64,000 bases of DNA from assembly GCF_027887165.1 (NCBI RefSeq), contig NC_077227.1:65110607-65174606 (forward strand). Reading direction: 5' to 3'. A program made the position numbers and the translations under genes. Positions within the stretch are counted from its first letter, which is position 1, and every line of letters starts with the position of its first letter. The notes beneath the pieces are model-generated. The model ran no database searches. It saw only the letters and a list, made by a program, of their open reading frames with translations, and was not told where the DNA came from. This document shows, in pieces, positions 1 through 11,428 of the stretch. Origin of the DNA: Monodelphis domestica (taxonomy: Eukaryota; Chordata; Mammalia; Didelphimorphia; Didelphidae).

Positions 1-345
1 AGGAATGTGATGTTTGAAGAACAGCAAGTGGGCTCTTTTGGCTGGAACACAAAACTATGTGAGAGGGAGTAATGTGAAGTCATCCTGGAAAGTCAGGTCA
101 GAGCCAGATTGAGAAGGCTTTTAAATGACAGAGATTTTGGTATTTTATTCTAGAGGCATTAGGCAACCATTGAAGCTTCTTGAGTAGGGGAGTAAGATGG
201 TTGGATAAGTGCCTTAAGAATGTACATTTGGCAGAGGTTTGGAGGATGAATTTGAGATGGATAGAGTACATGCAAAGTGACTTTTACAATAGAGGATGGG
301 TGACGAGGGGCTGAACTAGGATGGTGATCCTGAGAGGGAAGAGCT
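1..345 (+). repeat. Ancient LINE-like relic, family not named (copy 1)
   Basis: The stretch around 150-215 (a long interval, then 'aggcaaccattgaagcttc' and 'gagtaggggagtaa') matches segments near 13330-13390 and 22585-22635 in this window. That marks it as one of at least three dispersed copies of an old repeat. I remember similar sequence as CR1/L3- or L2-age mammalian repeats but cannot assign a family. Confidence 0.45.
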
Positions 346-754
346 GGCACATTTATGTAAGAGCAACTTTTAATTTAGCAAAGGGAAGAATCAAGGAGGA
401 CATTTCAGCTGTCTTTAAGTATCCAAAAGATTATCACCTAGAAAAGGGATTATAAATGTAGTCTATTGATCTACCATAAAAATAGTCTTAGACTAACAAA
501 TTAACCTGCTGATTGTAATGGCTCTCATGATAATTTAGCAAAAGCATTTCTGTTTTGCAGATGAGGGAAAATTAAAACTTTTACCATCAGAATGAAAACT
601 TATTTCATTTATTGTATTTATATTCCTGTGAATTAAGTTTAATTTATATTATATTCTTGTTCAGTGGCTGTCACGGAGTAGTTGCCAGTTGCCTAACACA
701 TTTGTTGTTTGGTTTATTGATTGTTAGTAATGCTTTACTTGGAATTGACCCAGA
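346..754. other. No recognised feature
   Basis: AT-rich, no repeat signature recognised and no plausible exon. Confidence 0.4.
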
Positions 755-866
755 AAGGAATAGAATTAAGCTTTCTAGACCTCAGTTTCTTCATCTGTAA
801 AATGAGATAGTTGGGCTAGATGATGTCTAGGACACAATGCAGCTTGAACATTCTATGAATCTATAA
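755..866 (+). repeat. MIR-type SINE fragment
   Basis: Contains the CORE-SINE phrase CCTCAGTTTCTTCATCTGT followed by the AAAATGAGATAGTTGGGCT tail seen in many mammalian MIR copies. The tRNA head is missing. Confidence 0.7.
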
Positions 867-888
867 ACTTATGAGTGGTGTACTCTTG

Positions 889-890
<2 letters not shown>

Positions 891-935
<45 letters not shown>
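891..935 (+). repeat. (TG)n microsatellite
   Basis: About 22 uninterrupted TG units. Confidence 0.97.
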
Positions 936-937
<2 letters not shown>

Positions 938-1727
938 GGTAGGTGGTGTTTGCACAACTGAAGGGAATTAAAGAATTAAAGAGACTGGATTAGGAACTCA
1001 TAAATTGGACTGGGAAACCAAAGATTGAAATGAAAAACAAACAAACAACTAAAGGACTTTAGAGTAAAGAATAAGCAGATACTGAAGTATAAAGTATTTT
1101 ATCTCAACTCTGAAACTATCTCCTTCAGGAGCCTATGCCAAGGTATTAGTCCTGGATATACTTAGAATCTAGGCTAAACTAAAACCAGAACTGAAGTCCA
1201 GAGTGAGAGCTTGGTACTTTGAGCTCAAGAGATCACTATTTAGGCCTTTGGTAATTGAGGTTTACATACCACTCTTCAGCCAGTACTTCCATTCTTCAAG
1301 TTTAGGCATCTGGACACCAAGGAAGTAGACTAAAAAATCATTCACTCCCTCCTAACTTCCTCCTGGAACACAGTTTATTTTTTCCTCTGACGTTAAATTC
1401 TCTTCTATCTTGACTTGAGGCTACTGTTTGTAGTCAGACAGGTTGCACACTCATGTACCTTACAATATCTTCTTTAGAATGAGGGTAGCCCTCCAGGGAT
1501 TGATTGAATATGCCAATCACAAAGTCAAAGTTCCTCTGTGTTGGAAAGAACTTTGGAAATATTCCAATCTAAATATGAATAAAAATCTCCTAATCAGTGC
1601 CCTGCCAATCCTTCTAGTGTGGGGAACTTATCACTTTCTGAGATAATCTTTTGCTTTTGGAAAAGTCCACTTATTTGGATTTTTTTTCCAGCTCTGTTGC
1701 TCCTACTTTTCTTTTATCCAGGAATTG
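936..1727. other. Mostly unassigned sequence
   Basis: No exon seen. The part at about 1500-1700 vaguely resembles the antisense CR1/L3-type sequence at 59050-59500 but is too worn to call. Confidence 0.35.
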
Positions 1728-1980
1728 TGTTGTTAATTTTCAATTGTTCTTGACTCTTTATGACCCCATTTTGGGTTTTTCTTGGTAGAGATATTGGAAT
1801 GGTTTGCCATTTCCTTCTCCAATTCATTTTACAGATAAGGAACTGAGGCAAACAAGGTCAAGTGACTTGCACAGGGACACACAGTTAGTAAGTGTCTTAG
1901 GTCATATTTGTACTCAGAAAAGAGAAATCTTCCTGATTTCAAAGCCTAATAACTCTATCTGTTGTGCTACCTAGCTGCCT
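1728..1980 (-). mobile_element. Mar1-like tRNA CORE-SINE
   Basis: Reads antisense. The tRNA-like head is at the right (CTACCTAGCTGCC), the CORE block (GAGGCAAACAAGGTCAAGTG) is in the middle, and the LINE-derived tail with GGTTTGCCATTTCCTTCTCC is at the left. The layout matches at least six other copies in the window. Confidence 0.85.
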
Positions 1981-2379
1981 GTAGCTACTTATCCAAGAGT
2001 AAGTCATGTTAATATGTAGTAGGGATCCATAATGAATATGAAATCATTCAGGATGCTTGTGATGGAACCCAGAGTTGCTAGAAAAGTAGTGTTCGTAGAT
2101 AGTGATACGAGTTATCTGGCCAAATGGTATCACTTCATTCCATGAATCCTCCCCCCAACTTCCTTATTTCTTTTGAGGGTACCACCATTCTTCCAAATAG
2201 CCATTTCCCCAAACTGAGCCATCATTGACTCTTCTTTCTCACCTTCTTCCCCCATATCCAAACAATTCTCAAATTTCTTCTCAGCTTCCTTTGTCATGTC
2301 TTTGGCATGTTTCCTTTTTGTCACTCATGCAGCCTCTAATTGCAGGGATACATTTCCTCTTTCTTGGCCAACTGTTATA

Positions 2380-3290
2380 GACTCTAATTTTTTTTCTGCT
2401 TTCATTCTCTCTCCTTTCCAATCTTTCTTTCATTTAACTGCCAAATTGGTATTCCTAAAAGTTCCATTTGATAGTTTCCCTCTCCTACTCAAAAATCTTT
2501 AGTGCCTTCCTATTGCCATTATGAGGAAGTCTGGCTCTTTATCCTGGTATTCAAAGTCCTCTAAAATCTTCCCATCAATCTTTCTAATCTTCTTGAATAT
2601 TATTCTACTTCAGATACTTTATGTTTGAATCAAATTGGTCTACTAAATCTTCCCTGTACACAACATTACATATTCTATTTCTGGACCTTTGAATGGGCTA
2701 TCGGTCTTGTCTTGTGTGCAATCCTTCCTCACTTCAACATCTAGGGACTTTGAGGTAATCTACTTTGGAGCATAACTTATTCAGATGCTACCACCACCCC
2801 ATTTCTCCCTCCTGCCCTCTTTCTCCTTTCTTCCCTCTCTTCCATTCCATCTCATCCCCTTCTCTCTTCTTCCCTCTTTACTCCTTCCTTCTCTCCCCTT
2901 TCTATTATTTTGTATTTCTTGGTATATATTTTGTATATTTCCACACATGCTTACAAATATCTTTCTTGTCTTCACCATTAGAATGTAAATCTTTGAATGT
3001 GAACTTCTTTTCTCCCTCCCTCCCTATTTTCCTTCCTTCCTTCCTTCCTTCCTTCCTTCCTTCCTTCCTTCCTTCCTTCCTTCCTTCCTTCCTTCCTTCC
3101 TTCCTTCCTTCCTTCCTTCCTTCCTTCCTTCCTTCCTTCCTTCCTTCCTTCCTTCCTTCCTTCCTTCCTTCCTTTCTCCTTCCCTCCTTCCTTCCTTCTT
3201 TTCTTCCTTCTTTCCTCCCTCTCTTCCATTTGTATCCTTAGTGTCTATTGTGGTGCTTAATAAGTGCTTATTGGTTTATTGTAAATAAAG
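2380..3290 (+). mobile_element. L2 LINE 3' part carrying an internal TTCC expansion
   Basis: The left part has the L2 phrases 'cattcaaagtcctc'-like and 'tagtgccttcctattgcc'-like near 2500-2570. The right end shows TAGAATGTAAATCTTTGA (2980) and then GCTTAATAAGTGCTTATTGG (3255), which in an ordinary L2 3' end are only tens of bases apart. The TTCC array lies between them, so the microsatellite appears to have grown inside the L2 tail. Confidence 0.65.
3027..3175 (+). repeat. (TTCC)n microsatellite
   Basis: About 36 near-perfect TTCC units flanked by degenerate pyrimidine tract (to about 3226). It gives spurious open frames on both strands (PSFL / KEGR repeats). Confidence 0.97.
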
Positions 3291-3799
3291 CATTTTTATC
3301 TTAATGGCAAACAGGGAGGCCCTGAAGATTTCTAGTTCATTGATGAAGCTCGTGTTTCCATGATGCTCTTTTCTTTTTCATTTGTAGTGTGGAAAGGAAA
3401 ACCAAATCATTCTTTGGCCTTTCTGCCACTGAGATGGAGCAGACAGCAGTTGGAATGTTAGAGTGAAGACTGATGGGCAGCAAAGACAGTTGGAGGGGGG
3501 AGGAGAGAGGTGGAGAGTGACAGTTGTTCTGGAGTGGTAACTCTTTCCTGGTCCTCAGACTGGAAGGAATGCTCTCTCCCTGTATCTGGATAGAAGTACA
3601 ACTATTTTTGGATTTTCCCCAACTGTGTGCTCTACCTGGATTCTTGTGATCATGTCATTGAACAAAAGGATTTAAGGGGAGAAGTTTGAACTGTAAGGCA
3701 GGTCTTTAGGGCATTAGCCCAAAGAGACAGGTCCAACCAGCTCTGAAGATCAGATTCTCTTTTTACTCTTGCTTTCTTCTGCTAAAGATATTGAACTTA
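3291..3799. other. No recognised feature
   Basis: Non-repetitive by eye; no exon with splice sites seen. Confidence 0.35.
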
Positions 3800-4260
3800 A
3801 GAAAGCTAGCATAAAGTATAGCATAATCAAAAATAAAAGAATCCCTCCACAAACCTGTGAGGCCTGGCCTCAGCTCAAAAACTGAGAGGGACTCAAACCC
3901 AATCTGTAGCAAAATATAGAGGAATCCCTATTCCCTCTACCCTGATACATTCCCAGTTTGAAACTGTTATTAAATTCATCTTTAGTTAAATAAATACAGT
4001 CAGATATCTTTGTAAGGGTGAGGGGACCCTGAAGAGAGTAAGGGATTTTTAGGGGAGAAAGTTCTCTGTAACCTCAAGTACCCTAAATCTTGAGGTGCTC
4101 ATCCATGCCTCTCCCCCCTTTCACCCTGGTATATTATCTGTAAGAAGAGTATTTTCTTACAGCAGGACTACTCATTACTTCTCTCCTTCTCGTCCCTTCC
4201 AGGTCAGCCCCTCATCTGACAAATAAATATAGTCAAGCACAGCAGAGTCACACAGCTGCC
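3800..4260. other. Unassigned, possibly LTR-like sequence
   Basis: Contains two similar AAATAAATA(C/T)AGTCA segments near 3989 and 4222. Their arrangement would suit a worn LTR-type repeat, but I see no clear ends or target-site duplication. Weak call. Confidence 0.25.
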
Positions 4261-5059
4261 ATGATTCATTCTCCCTGCCAAAGAATTGTCTTTCTGTACA
4301 ACTTGTTCATCATCTTTTGGCAGAGAAGTAGGCAGCCTGGTTCCTTTAGACCCTTCTGAAGGCATGAGAGGTCACCTCATTGTTCTGTATTCTTTCTCCA
4401 TTGTTTACTTTTGTACTATTATGGTCATGAGATGTTGGAAAAGAGAGACACCTTTCTCTGACACAGGAAATCCAACTCATGTATCTGGATGTTTGGAGCT
4501 TGCAGTCCTTCTGAGAGGTCTTTTATGTCAAGAGAAACACAAAGAGAGTTAAGAAAAAAAAAAAAACACCAGCTCTGTGTCTTGCTGAATTCAGTTCAAG
4601 AGAGAATGATGGAGCCCATGGTAAAGAATGAATGCTGTGTGGGAAAAAGTCTTAAGGTTTCATTTAGCTAAGCCACCCTTGAGACCAAGATGGAGACCAT
4701 GACAAAGTGGCCTCTCAGTGGCTCTGGACAAACTTGGGACCCAAACCATGAATCACTTATGAGCAATTCTGCATTAGTAATTTTCACATTAGTGGCCTTT
4801 AATTGTATCAATCACTGAGTTCCCTCACAGACTACAGTGACTAATGAGCTAACGTTGTTATGATATGATTGTTGAATGAAATACTGTTCTGCAAAGTGAA
4901 GTGAGGGGTGGGGGGGAGACAATGAAGATTATGATTCATTCAGGCCATGGAGATTCAAGCCAGGCTGCCTACTTGAAGGCACTAGACTACTGGGAATGCT
5001 TCATTTTATATCTAATATTTTTCAAATTATATTTGATTTCCCCCCCAAGAAAGTTTGTT
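4261..5059. other. No recognised feature
   Basis: Ordinary AT-rich sequence; the open frames here are short and lack protein-like features. Confidence 0.35.
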
Positions 5060-5215
5060 TGGTTCTTCCTACAACCCTTTGAGGGATGAAAGGTGGGGAT
5101 TATAATGTCCAATTTTATAGATGAGGAACCAGGATTCAAAGAGGTTATGAAGGTTGTCAACATCACAGAATTAGGGCTAGAACCTGTATCTCTTGATTTC
5201 ATACTTCATACTCTT
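5060..5215 (-). repeat. MIR-type SINE
   Basis: Antisense CORE region (CCAATTTTATAGATGAGGAA ... AGGTTATGAAGG) and a tRNA-derived end with GGGCTAGAACC. Confidence 0.6.
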
Positions 5216-5464
5216 TAAATAATAATTGTTGTCACTTATAGCACTTTTATTCCTCCAAATACCCATCACTCTTCTTTTAGAGCCATCCCCTCTTAATAAA
5301 AAATAAAAAGAAAAGGTATGGAGAGAGGGAGCAATTCCATAAAACTTATCAATATATAAAACAAGTTCAATGTTACATGCCATTTTCTATACCCATAGTT
5401 CCTCACTTTTGTAAAGTGGTGAGTAAATTATGTTATCAGTTCTCTTCTTCAAGGCTCAGTTTGA

Positions 5465-5706
5465 CCTTTGTAATAATAGCCAAAGTTTATATAGTATTTT
5501 AAGGTTTGAAAACTGCTTTGATTATATCATATCATTTGATCTCCACGATGATCCTAGCAGGTAAGTAGAGAATATTACTGTCCTCGTTTTACAGTTGAGG
5601 ACACTGAGGCTAGACAAGATAAAATGACATCTAATAAAATGTTGCTGGATTGGAACTCAGGTATTCCTAACTACAGTCAATTGTATCCACTGAGTTACCT
5701 AGAGGC
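5465..5706 (-). repeat. MIR-type SINE, near full length
   Basis: Begins with the inverted 3' tail (TTTGATCTCCACGATGATCC), then the CORE (TTTTACAGTTGAGGACACTG) and the tRNA-like end (CCACTGAGTTACCTAGAGGC). Confidence 0.75.
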
Positions 5707-5814
5707 CTTTCCAGCATTGTTTCTTTACTTTTCTATCTAGATTGTGGAAAAAAAAAATTACTTATAGCTGGGCTAATTTGCTAAATGTTCTTTCTACCCA
5801 ATCAGATAATGCCA

Positions 5815-5892
5815 TTCTTTGAAGCAGTCTCCCACAGTGCCTAGCAGAATGTTTCTCCTATAGTATGTATTAAATAAATATTGTTGCTAATG
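5815..5892 (+). repeat. L2/MIR 3' tail fragment
   Basis: Typical terminal phrase: CAGTGCCTAGCAGAATGT, then TATTAAATAAATATTGTTG. Confidence 0.5.
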
Positions 5893-6654
5893 AAGTGATG
5901 ATGACTGTGAAGAGCTCTAAATTTTGTTCAGTCTCCCTATGTGCACATCAAGTTGTTCAGTAGCTCACCCCTGGGCTCTAGCAACATAGAGGAAGACTAT
6001 GTCTCTAGGAGCTTCATCCCTTCAGGTTCCATTTAGCAGATCTGATTCTTCTTTTGTGTGCCAGAACCAGAAAGGTTGTTCCAGTTGAATTGAAACCACA
6101 GGAAAGCAACTGAGAGACCCCATGAAAAGGGGTGTTTCCCTTGCTTGGTGTCCTTGGGATAATCTGAGTAGACTTGTGCTGGAAGCAGAATTTTTTTCTG
6201 CCCTAAGAGGGAGCCACAGCCTCATCTATGGCTTAGCTGGACCATGCTACAGAAGAAATTCCCCAGTGCAGAAATCGATTACATGTGTATTTATCCACTT
6301 CTTTTCTCTTCTCTCTGTGATTGGCAGAAGTCTCTTGCAGGACCCGCTTGTTACCTAGGCTCCACGGTGCCATCTGTCTTGAGAGTCTTCTGGTGTGTTC
6401 TTGCCTCTCCTCTGACAGCCTGGGCAGGGAGCCTACAGAAAGCAACTCTACCCCTCCCCTTTCCCTTTTCCCCTATTGTTCAGGGAATGGTTTATTTGAA
6501 ATTTGATTCTTCATTTCAGCTTGTCTGACAGAGGGCTCTTGCTCCATAGCTCTGATCTATAATTTACCTGAGGATTTGGCTGCTTCATTTGTCCTTCCCA
6601 CAACTGTCCTCCAAAAGCAGACAGGGGACTCTGGCTAGCTCCTGGCATTTATTA
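5893..6654. other. No recognised feature
   Basis: Slightly GC-richer unique sequence (6020-6640). Overlapping open frames on both strands are under 100 codons, with no conserved protein seen. Confidence 0.35.
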
Positions 6655-6848
6655 CATGCTTATAGATACTAAAGCTGAAAGGGATCTTAGAGATCATCTT
6701 ATCCAGGCCTCTTATTTAGGCAGACAAGATATTATTATCTCAGTTTCACAGAGGAGGGAACTGAGACCCAGAGAGGTTAAATAAATTGCCCAGGGGCACC
6801 AGTTAATTAATGATACCAAAAGAACTAGATTCCAGGGCTCTTACTTCA
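6655..6848 (-). repeat. MIR-type SINE
   Basis: Antisense CORE with GAACTGAGACCCAGAGAGGT and AAATTGCCCAGGGGCACCAG. Confidence 0.7.
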
Positions 6849-6984
6849 CTGAGAGAACAGATAAAGGAATCCATTTTGGGATTTCCAGGATCCATTTTAA
6901 AATATATGAGGAATGTATGAATATCCTCAAAGGTAATGGAAGAAACTTCATATTCTCACTGTCATTTATGTATGTGTTTGTGTG

Positions 6985-7008
6985 TGTGTATATATATATA
7001 TATATGTA

Positions 7009-7036
<28 letters not shown>
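6985..7036. repeat. (TA)n microsatellite
   Basis: Two TA runs split by TGTAA, preceded by a short TG run. Confidence 0.9.
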
Positions 7037-7039
<3 letters not shown>

Positions 7040-8718
7040 CCAAATCAACTAAAATTAAGGGATTACAGAAAAGATTGCTTGAGATAATGACCAAGACAGT
7101 CTAGGTCCGGATTTTATTTCCATTCATGGCGGAATTTTTTCCCCTTTTTTGGAACTATCGCACTTAGAGACCTTGTCTTAAAGAAGGCTCCCCCCCAACA
7201 TGACTGTATAATTGATTAAAGAGGTATTTTTCTAACCTTAAAATTCCAAAGTCTGAAGGGACCTTAGTTGACATCTAGTCTGATCAGGAATCCCTTCCAT
7301 GATATCATGGAAACATAATCCTTCAGCTTTTGCTTGCAGAGCCAGGGAACTATTCTTCTTAGATAAGGAATGTCTTTGGGTTCATTTTAGGCTGAACAGG
7401 GAGTCTTTTCTTCAAGTGACTTCAGGTCTTAGTTCTATTGCTGCCATTGACTTAAAATATGGCTCTAAGCCAGTCAAACATAGTTTCCAAGTCTTGGTTT
7501 CTCTGTCTGACAAACAGGGTATATCCATATCTTCATTGTGGCTTCCCCAGTTTAGAGAGATTTGGTGTGGTAGAAAATGAGATAGGGTAGCCCAGTGCTG
7601 TCATGAAGCCTGCACCCAGCATCCATCAGCTGGTTATAGAGTTAGAACTCCTAGAAAGAGTTATTCCAAAATAATTCTGAAGAAAGAAGACTGAAGGGAA
7701 GGAATCAAAGTTTAAAATGAGAAGTTCTTCTATCTTCCATTTTGCCACCAGTTGATTTTTTCCCCAAGTTGCAGACTTAACCAGCTAATGATTTCTACTT
7801 TTCTTGGATTCTCTAATGAGATCTTGGGAGTTGGTGGTGGTTATGTCTATGATTTTAGTTACTGTTGTGATTAACAATGTGGTTTGATGCTAGACCCGGA
7901 GACACCAGGCACAAATGGATGTGCTGACAGTTAGGCTAGCTTTAATAAGATGGTACTCATGACTCTTAGAGTCAACATCCTTCTCCCATGATAAGCCTAT
8001 GATGGAGGAAGAGAGAGGGTTGGTTTCTAAGTCAGAGAAGTAAGCAACCTTGGACTTCTTTCTAAGGGAAGAAGTCACCAAAAGTAGTCATTTCTCTGCT
8101 ATGGTTGGCAACATCCCTTGTTGCCTATGTATGCCCACAGATTGTTGGGTTCCTTTTTATTCTGTTCCTCTGTCCTTTCCCTTGCTATTATTATTTACAT
8201 TGTTATGTAAATCAAGAGCCACTAACCTTAGTTGGGTGTTCAGTATTGTTTGTGATGAAGGGAAATGGGAGGGAGGAAGTCTGAAAAATAAAGGGTACAT
8301 CCAGTACCTAGCATGAGTGATGAAGGAATCACAAACCTGGTATTTCTGTTCTGCCATAGCTTTTTCTGGATCAAGGTTCATAAGCAGAAACATTAAACAG
8401 AAAGGGATTAATAACTTAAAGCAGAATTTTAAAACTCCCCTAGACTAGTAGAAAAGATAAATCTTTTGGGGCAGATGCAAGTCAGTCTAGGAATGAGAGG
8501 AAGAGAGGGCTGGTTTCCATGGGCACCACATGAATTTTAATTTAGATTCTTTTGTTGCTCACCTATACCTTTCTCCCTTGATAGCAGCTTGTAGATATTT
8601 ACAGAATAAGAGACACTTTTCTGTCCTCTCACTCAGCTCTTCTTATATGTATATTCCCTCTATTACATGTGGAGGCTGCCTCCTATGAAAGTAAATCTAT
8701 AAAGTAAAGCCTTATAAT
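7037..8718. other. No firm feature
   Basis: About 7230-7500 has phrases (GTCTGAAGGGACCTTAG; ATCTAGTC) typical of a worn mammalian LINE/SINE relic, unassigned. The rest is AT-rich and unique by eye. Confidence 0.3.
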
Positions 8719-8749
<31 letters not shown>

Positions 8750-8751
8750 TA
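8719..8751. repeat. (TA)n microsatellite
   Basis: TA run interrupted once by TGTA. Confidence 0.9.
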
Positions 8752-8942
8752 GTTCACATTTGTATATATTCTAAGATTTACAAAGTCCCAAAGTATCTTC
8801 CTTTTTAGATATGAGGACTCAGAGGCTCAGGGAAGTTGGGTGACTTACCTCTGGTTGTACAGGTAGTGCCAGAGCCAAGATTCAAACCCTGGTTTCCTAG
8901 TATTCATACATAATGTCCTTTCCACTATGCCAAAGTGCCTTA
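8752..8942 (-). repeat. MIR-type SINE
   Basis: Antisense: CORE GATATGAGGACTCAGAGGCT, then AGAGCCAAGATTCAAACCCT, then a tRNA-like end CCACTATGCCAAAGTGCC. Confidence 0.75.
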
Positions 8943-8982
8943 AGAGTTGAAAGCTTTTGAAAAGATAAATTCTCACGAGAAT

Positions 8983-8999
8983 TTAGGGTTAGGGTTAGG
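8983..8999 (+). repeat. Short interstitial telomere-type repeat
   Basis: TTTAGGGTTAGGGTTAGG, about two and a half TTAGGG units, directly after a MIR copy. Confidence 0.8.
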
Positions 9000-9419
9000 C
9001 AATGTTAAGGGCTTATTGGACCTCAGCTACTTAACTGTGTGAAGATTGGTCTTTCCTTTGTTATGCGCACAAGCTCCCTTCCTATGTGATTTGAGGTGTT
9101 GGTTCAACCCAAATTTCTGCCACATTGCTTTCTAATTTTTCTCGCAGTTTTCCTCAAGTATTGAATTCTTATTCTCATAGTTGGAGTCTTTGGGTTTATC
9201 AAGCACTAACCCATTAGATTAATTTACTTCTGTATGTTGTGTGCCTAATCTGTTTCACTGATTGATTTCTCTCTTTCTCTCCATTAGCTCCTATCCATCT
9301 GGCTACAAATATTTTTCACTTTCCCCAATGCTAAAAATATTTTCCCTTGATGCAATGCAGTAAACATTTGTCTTTCTTCCACTTTTCACTGCCAAACATC
9401 TTTCAAAATTTGTCTATAT

Positions 9420-9944
9420 ACTTCATACTCCAACTTCTTCACCTCTTATTCTGTTCTTAATCATTTATTGTTTCTGTACTCAGAACTCTTATCAAAACTA
9501 CCCTTCCAAAGTAACTACCAACTTTTGAATTATGTCCAGTGGCTATTTTTTCTGTTGTTACTCTTTCTGAAACATTTGATAATTATAAATGATCATCTAC
9601 TCCTTTGGCATGCTTTCTTCTTTTTTTGGCTTCCAATATAAAAATTCTCGGGGTTCTTGGCCTACCCTTTTAATAGTTCTCTGTATCCTTGTCTTATTTC
9701 TGACCATTTGAGTTGTGTTATCTTCCTGGTTCTGTCCTCAACATTCTTCTTTTTATTCTATTTTCTCCTTTGGCAAACTTATTGGTTCTGTGGGACTTCA
9801 GCGATTGCCTTTATGTAGATGATTCTTTATTAAGACTTTCTACAATCTGTTACTATTTGACTTTTCCAAATTTTTCTCCTTAAACTATTCTCTATATTCT
9901 CTAGACTTGAACCAAACTGAATTATCATTGTTCAGTTGTTTCAG
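9420..9944 (+). mobile_element. L2 LINE, internal-to-3' region, left part
   Basis: The order of phrases, read against my memory of L2, is a heavily worn 'tggttctcc...ctctg', 'ggcctaccctttt', and 'gtagatgattc' followed by 'ccaaatttttctcc'. It continues after the Mar1 insertion at 9945-10193. No frame is intact. Confidence 0.5.
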
Positions 9945-10193
9945 CTATTCAGTATATTCAGCTATGTTGTTCAGTTGAGTTTTTGTGACCCCTTTTGGAA
10001 TTTTTTCATCAAAGATCCTAGAATAGTTGGCCATTTCCTTTTCCAGATCATTTTATCGATGAAGAAACTAAGGCAAACAAGGTTAAAGGACTTGCCCAGT
10101 CACAGAACTAATAAGTGTCTGAGGTCAGATTTGAACTTAGCTCTTTCTGACTCTAGTTTCAGTGCACAGATCCACTGTATCACCTAGCTACTC
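9945..10193 (-). mobile_element. Mar1-like CORE-SINE inserted in L2
   Basis: Tail GTTGTTCAGTTGAGTTTTTG at the left, CORE GAAACTAAGGCAAACAAGGT, then B-box complement and tRNA-like end TGTATCACCTAGCTACTCAC at the right. Confidence 0.85.
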
Positions 10194-10500
10194 ACACTGA
10201 ACTACTTGTCCCTTAAAAATACTGTAAACTTTGCTACCTCTATGCCTTTAGTCATGCTATCCTTACTTATTTTTTTAAACATCATCCCACTCTCTTCCTA
10301 TTTGTCTTTTAAAAGCAAACTCAAATGCCATCTCCTCCTTGCTAGTAAGTTTTCTATTTTTTGTGTGTCATATTGTGAAAAGGTCAAACATTTAACCAGT
10401 CTCAAATACTGGTCACTCCTCAGCTTACTATTTCACTCATTCTTATTATCTGTCATTCTAGGGTAATTCAGGGATATGTTTAGATAGATCTTCATTAATC
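10194..10500 (+). mobile_element. L2 LINE, right part after Mar1 insertion
   Basis: Continues the L2-like pyrimidine-rich sequence (AAACTCAAATGCCATCTCCT), in the same orientation as 9420-9944. Confidence 0.45.
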
Positions 10501-11324
10501 AATAAAATTATAACCTCTTTTTCTCTAATTAGTAACTTAGAAATCTATTCTATAATCTCAATAATACTGAAATAACAATAAATTTGGAATAATTTAAAAA
10601 ATTTCCAGAATTTTTCCAAATCAAACAGTTTTTCATCTTTCCCCATATCAAAACCCCTAATCTCCTAGGATTAATTCCATTTTCCAATTATTGGCTATGT
10701 AATATATTAAAGGCAAAATCAATAATAACATGAAGATATGTATAACTTATATTTTGTTTTTGAGAAAGGTCAAACTAGAATAACTTCTAACCACCATTGT
10801 AATGATAAGATGACCCTTTCTTACCCCTGGAAAGGCAATTCTACCAATCAGTTTACTCAATATACCAGTCTTGTTAAGATTTTATTTTATTTACTTAGTG
10901 AGGAAAAGGTTAAAACTGTTCCATTAGGAAATCATTTCTGTCATCTTTCTTTGTCTTCTATAGCTTCTTTCAAGACAATTTTAATAGTACCTCTCCAGAT
11001 TCACTCATAAAATTCTATTTATCTTATTTCTTCAAAAAATAAGGTTTTGATATTTCTTCCAAGAATTTTTTTCTTGTTCTCTTTCTCTTTGTCTTTTTTC
11101 ACATTTCTTCTCGAAGTACTTCCATTAGCATTCTATTCTTGATTTTTCAAGAATTCCCAGGCCTATTTGCCAGAAACTAAAAATTCAATTTGGTTATTAT
11201 GGCTACAGCCATAATAACCATAACATCTATGGGTGATGATTTTAAAACTTCAATTATAATAGTAATTTGTGTGTGTATGTGACATATGCGTCTATCTAAC
11301 TGTAAACTCCATGTGGACTACCTT
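10501..11324. other. No recognised feature
   Basis: Strongly AT-rich, no repeat head or exon recognised. A small inverted repeat, GGCTACAGCCATAATAACC near 11200, is preceded by GGTTATTATGGCTACAGCC; this is a likely stem or chance palindrome. Confidence 0.35.
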
Positions 11325-11428
11325 GTTTCCATTCAATTCAGTAAACACTTGTGCCAGGCCCTGTACTTAGTACTAGAATTACAAAAGAAGCAAAAGGTAG
11401 TGTGTGCCATCAAGAAGCTTACAGTCTA
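11325..11428 (+). repeat. Ancient LINE-like relic (copy 2), left half
   Basis: Reads GTGCCAGGCCCTGTACTTAG and then AAGAAGCTTACAGTCTA, resuming at 12956 after an L1 insertion. The same family recurs at 21525-21960, 22500-22790, 22930-23330 and 38755-38990. Confidence 0.65.

Noticed and set aside
3027..3175. CRISPR-like regular spacing
   Set aside because: A simple 4-bp repeat with no spacers in mammalian-type DNA.
6022..6528. Cluster of overlapping 60-94-codon frames on both strands
   Set aside because: Slightly GC-rich unique sequence, but no splice sites, no conserved motif and equal openness on both strands.
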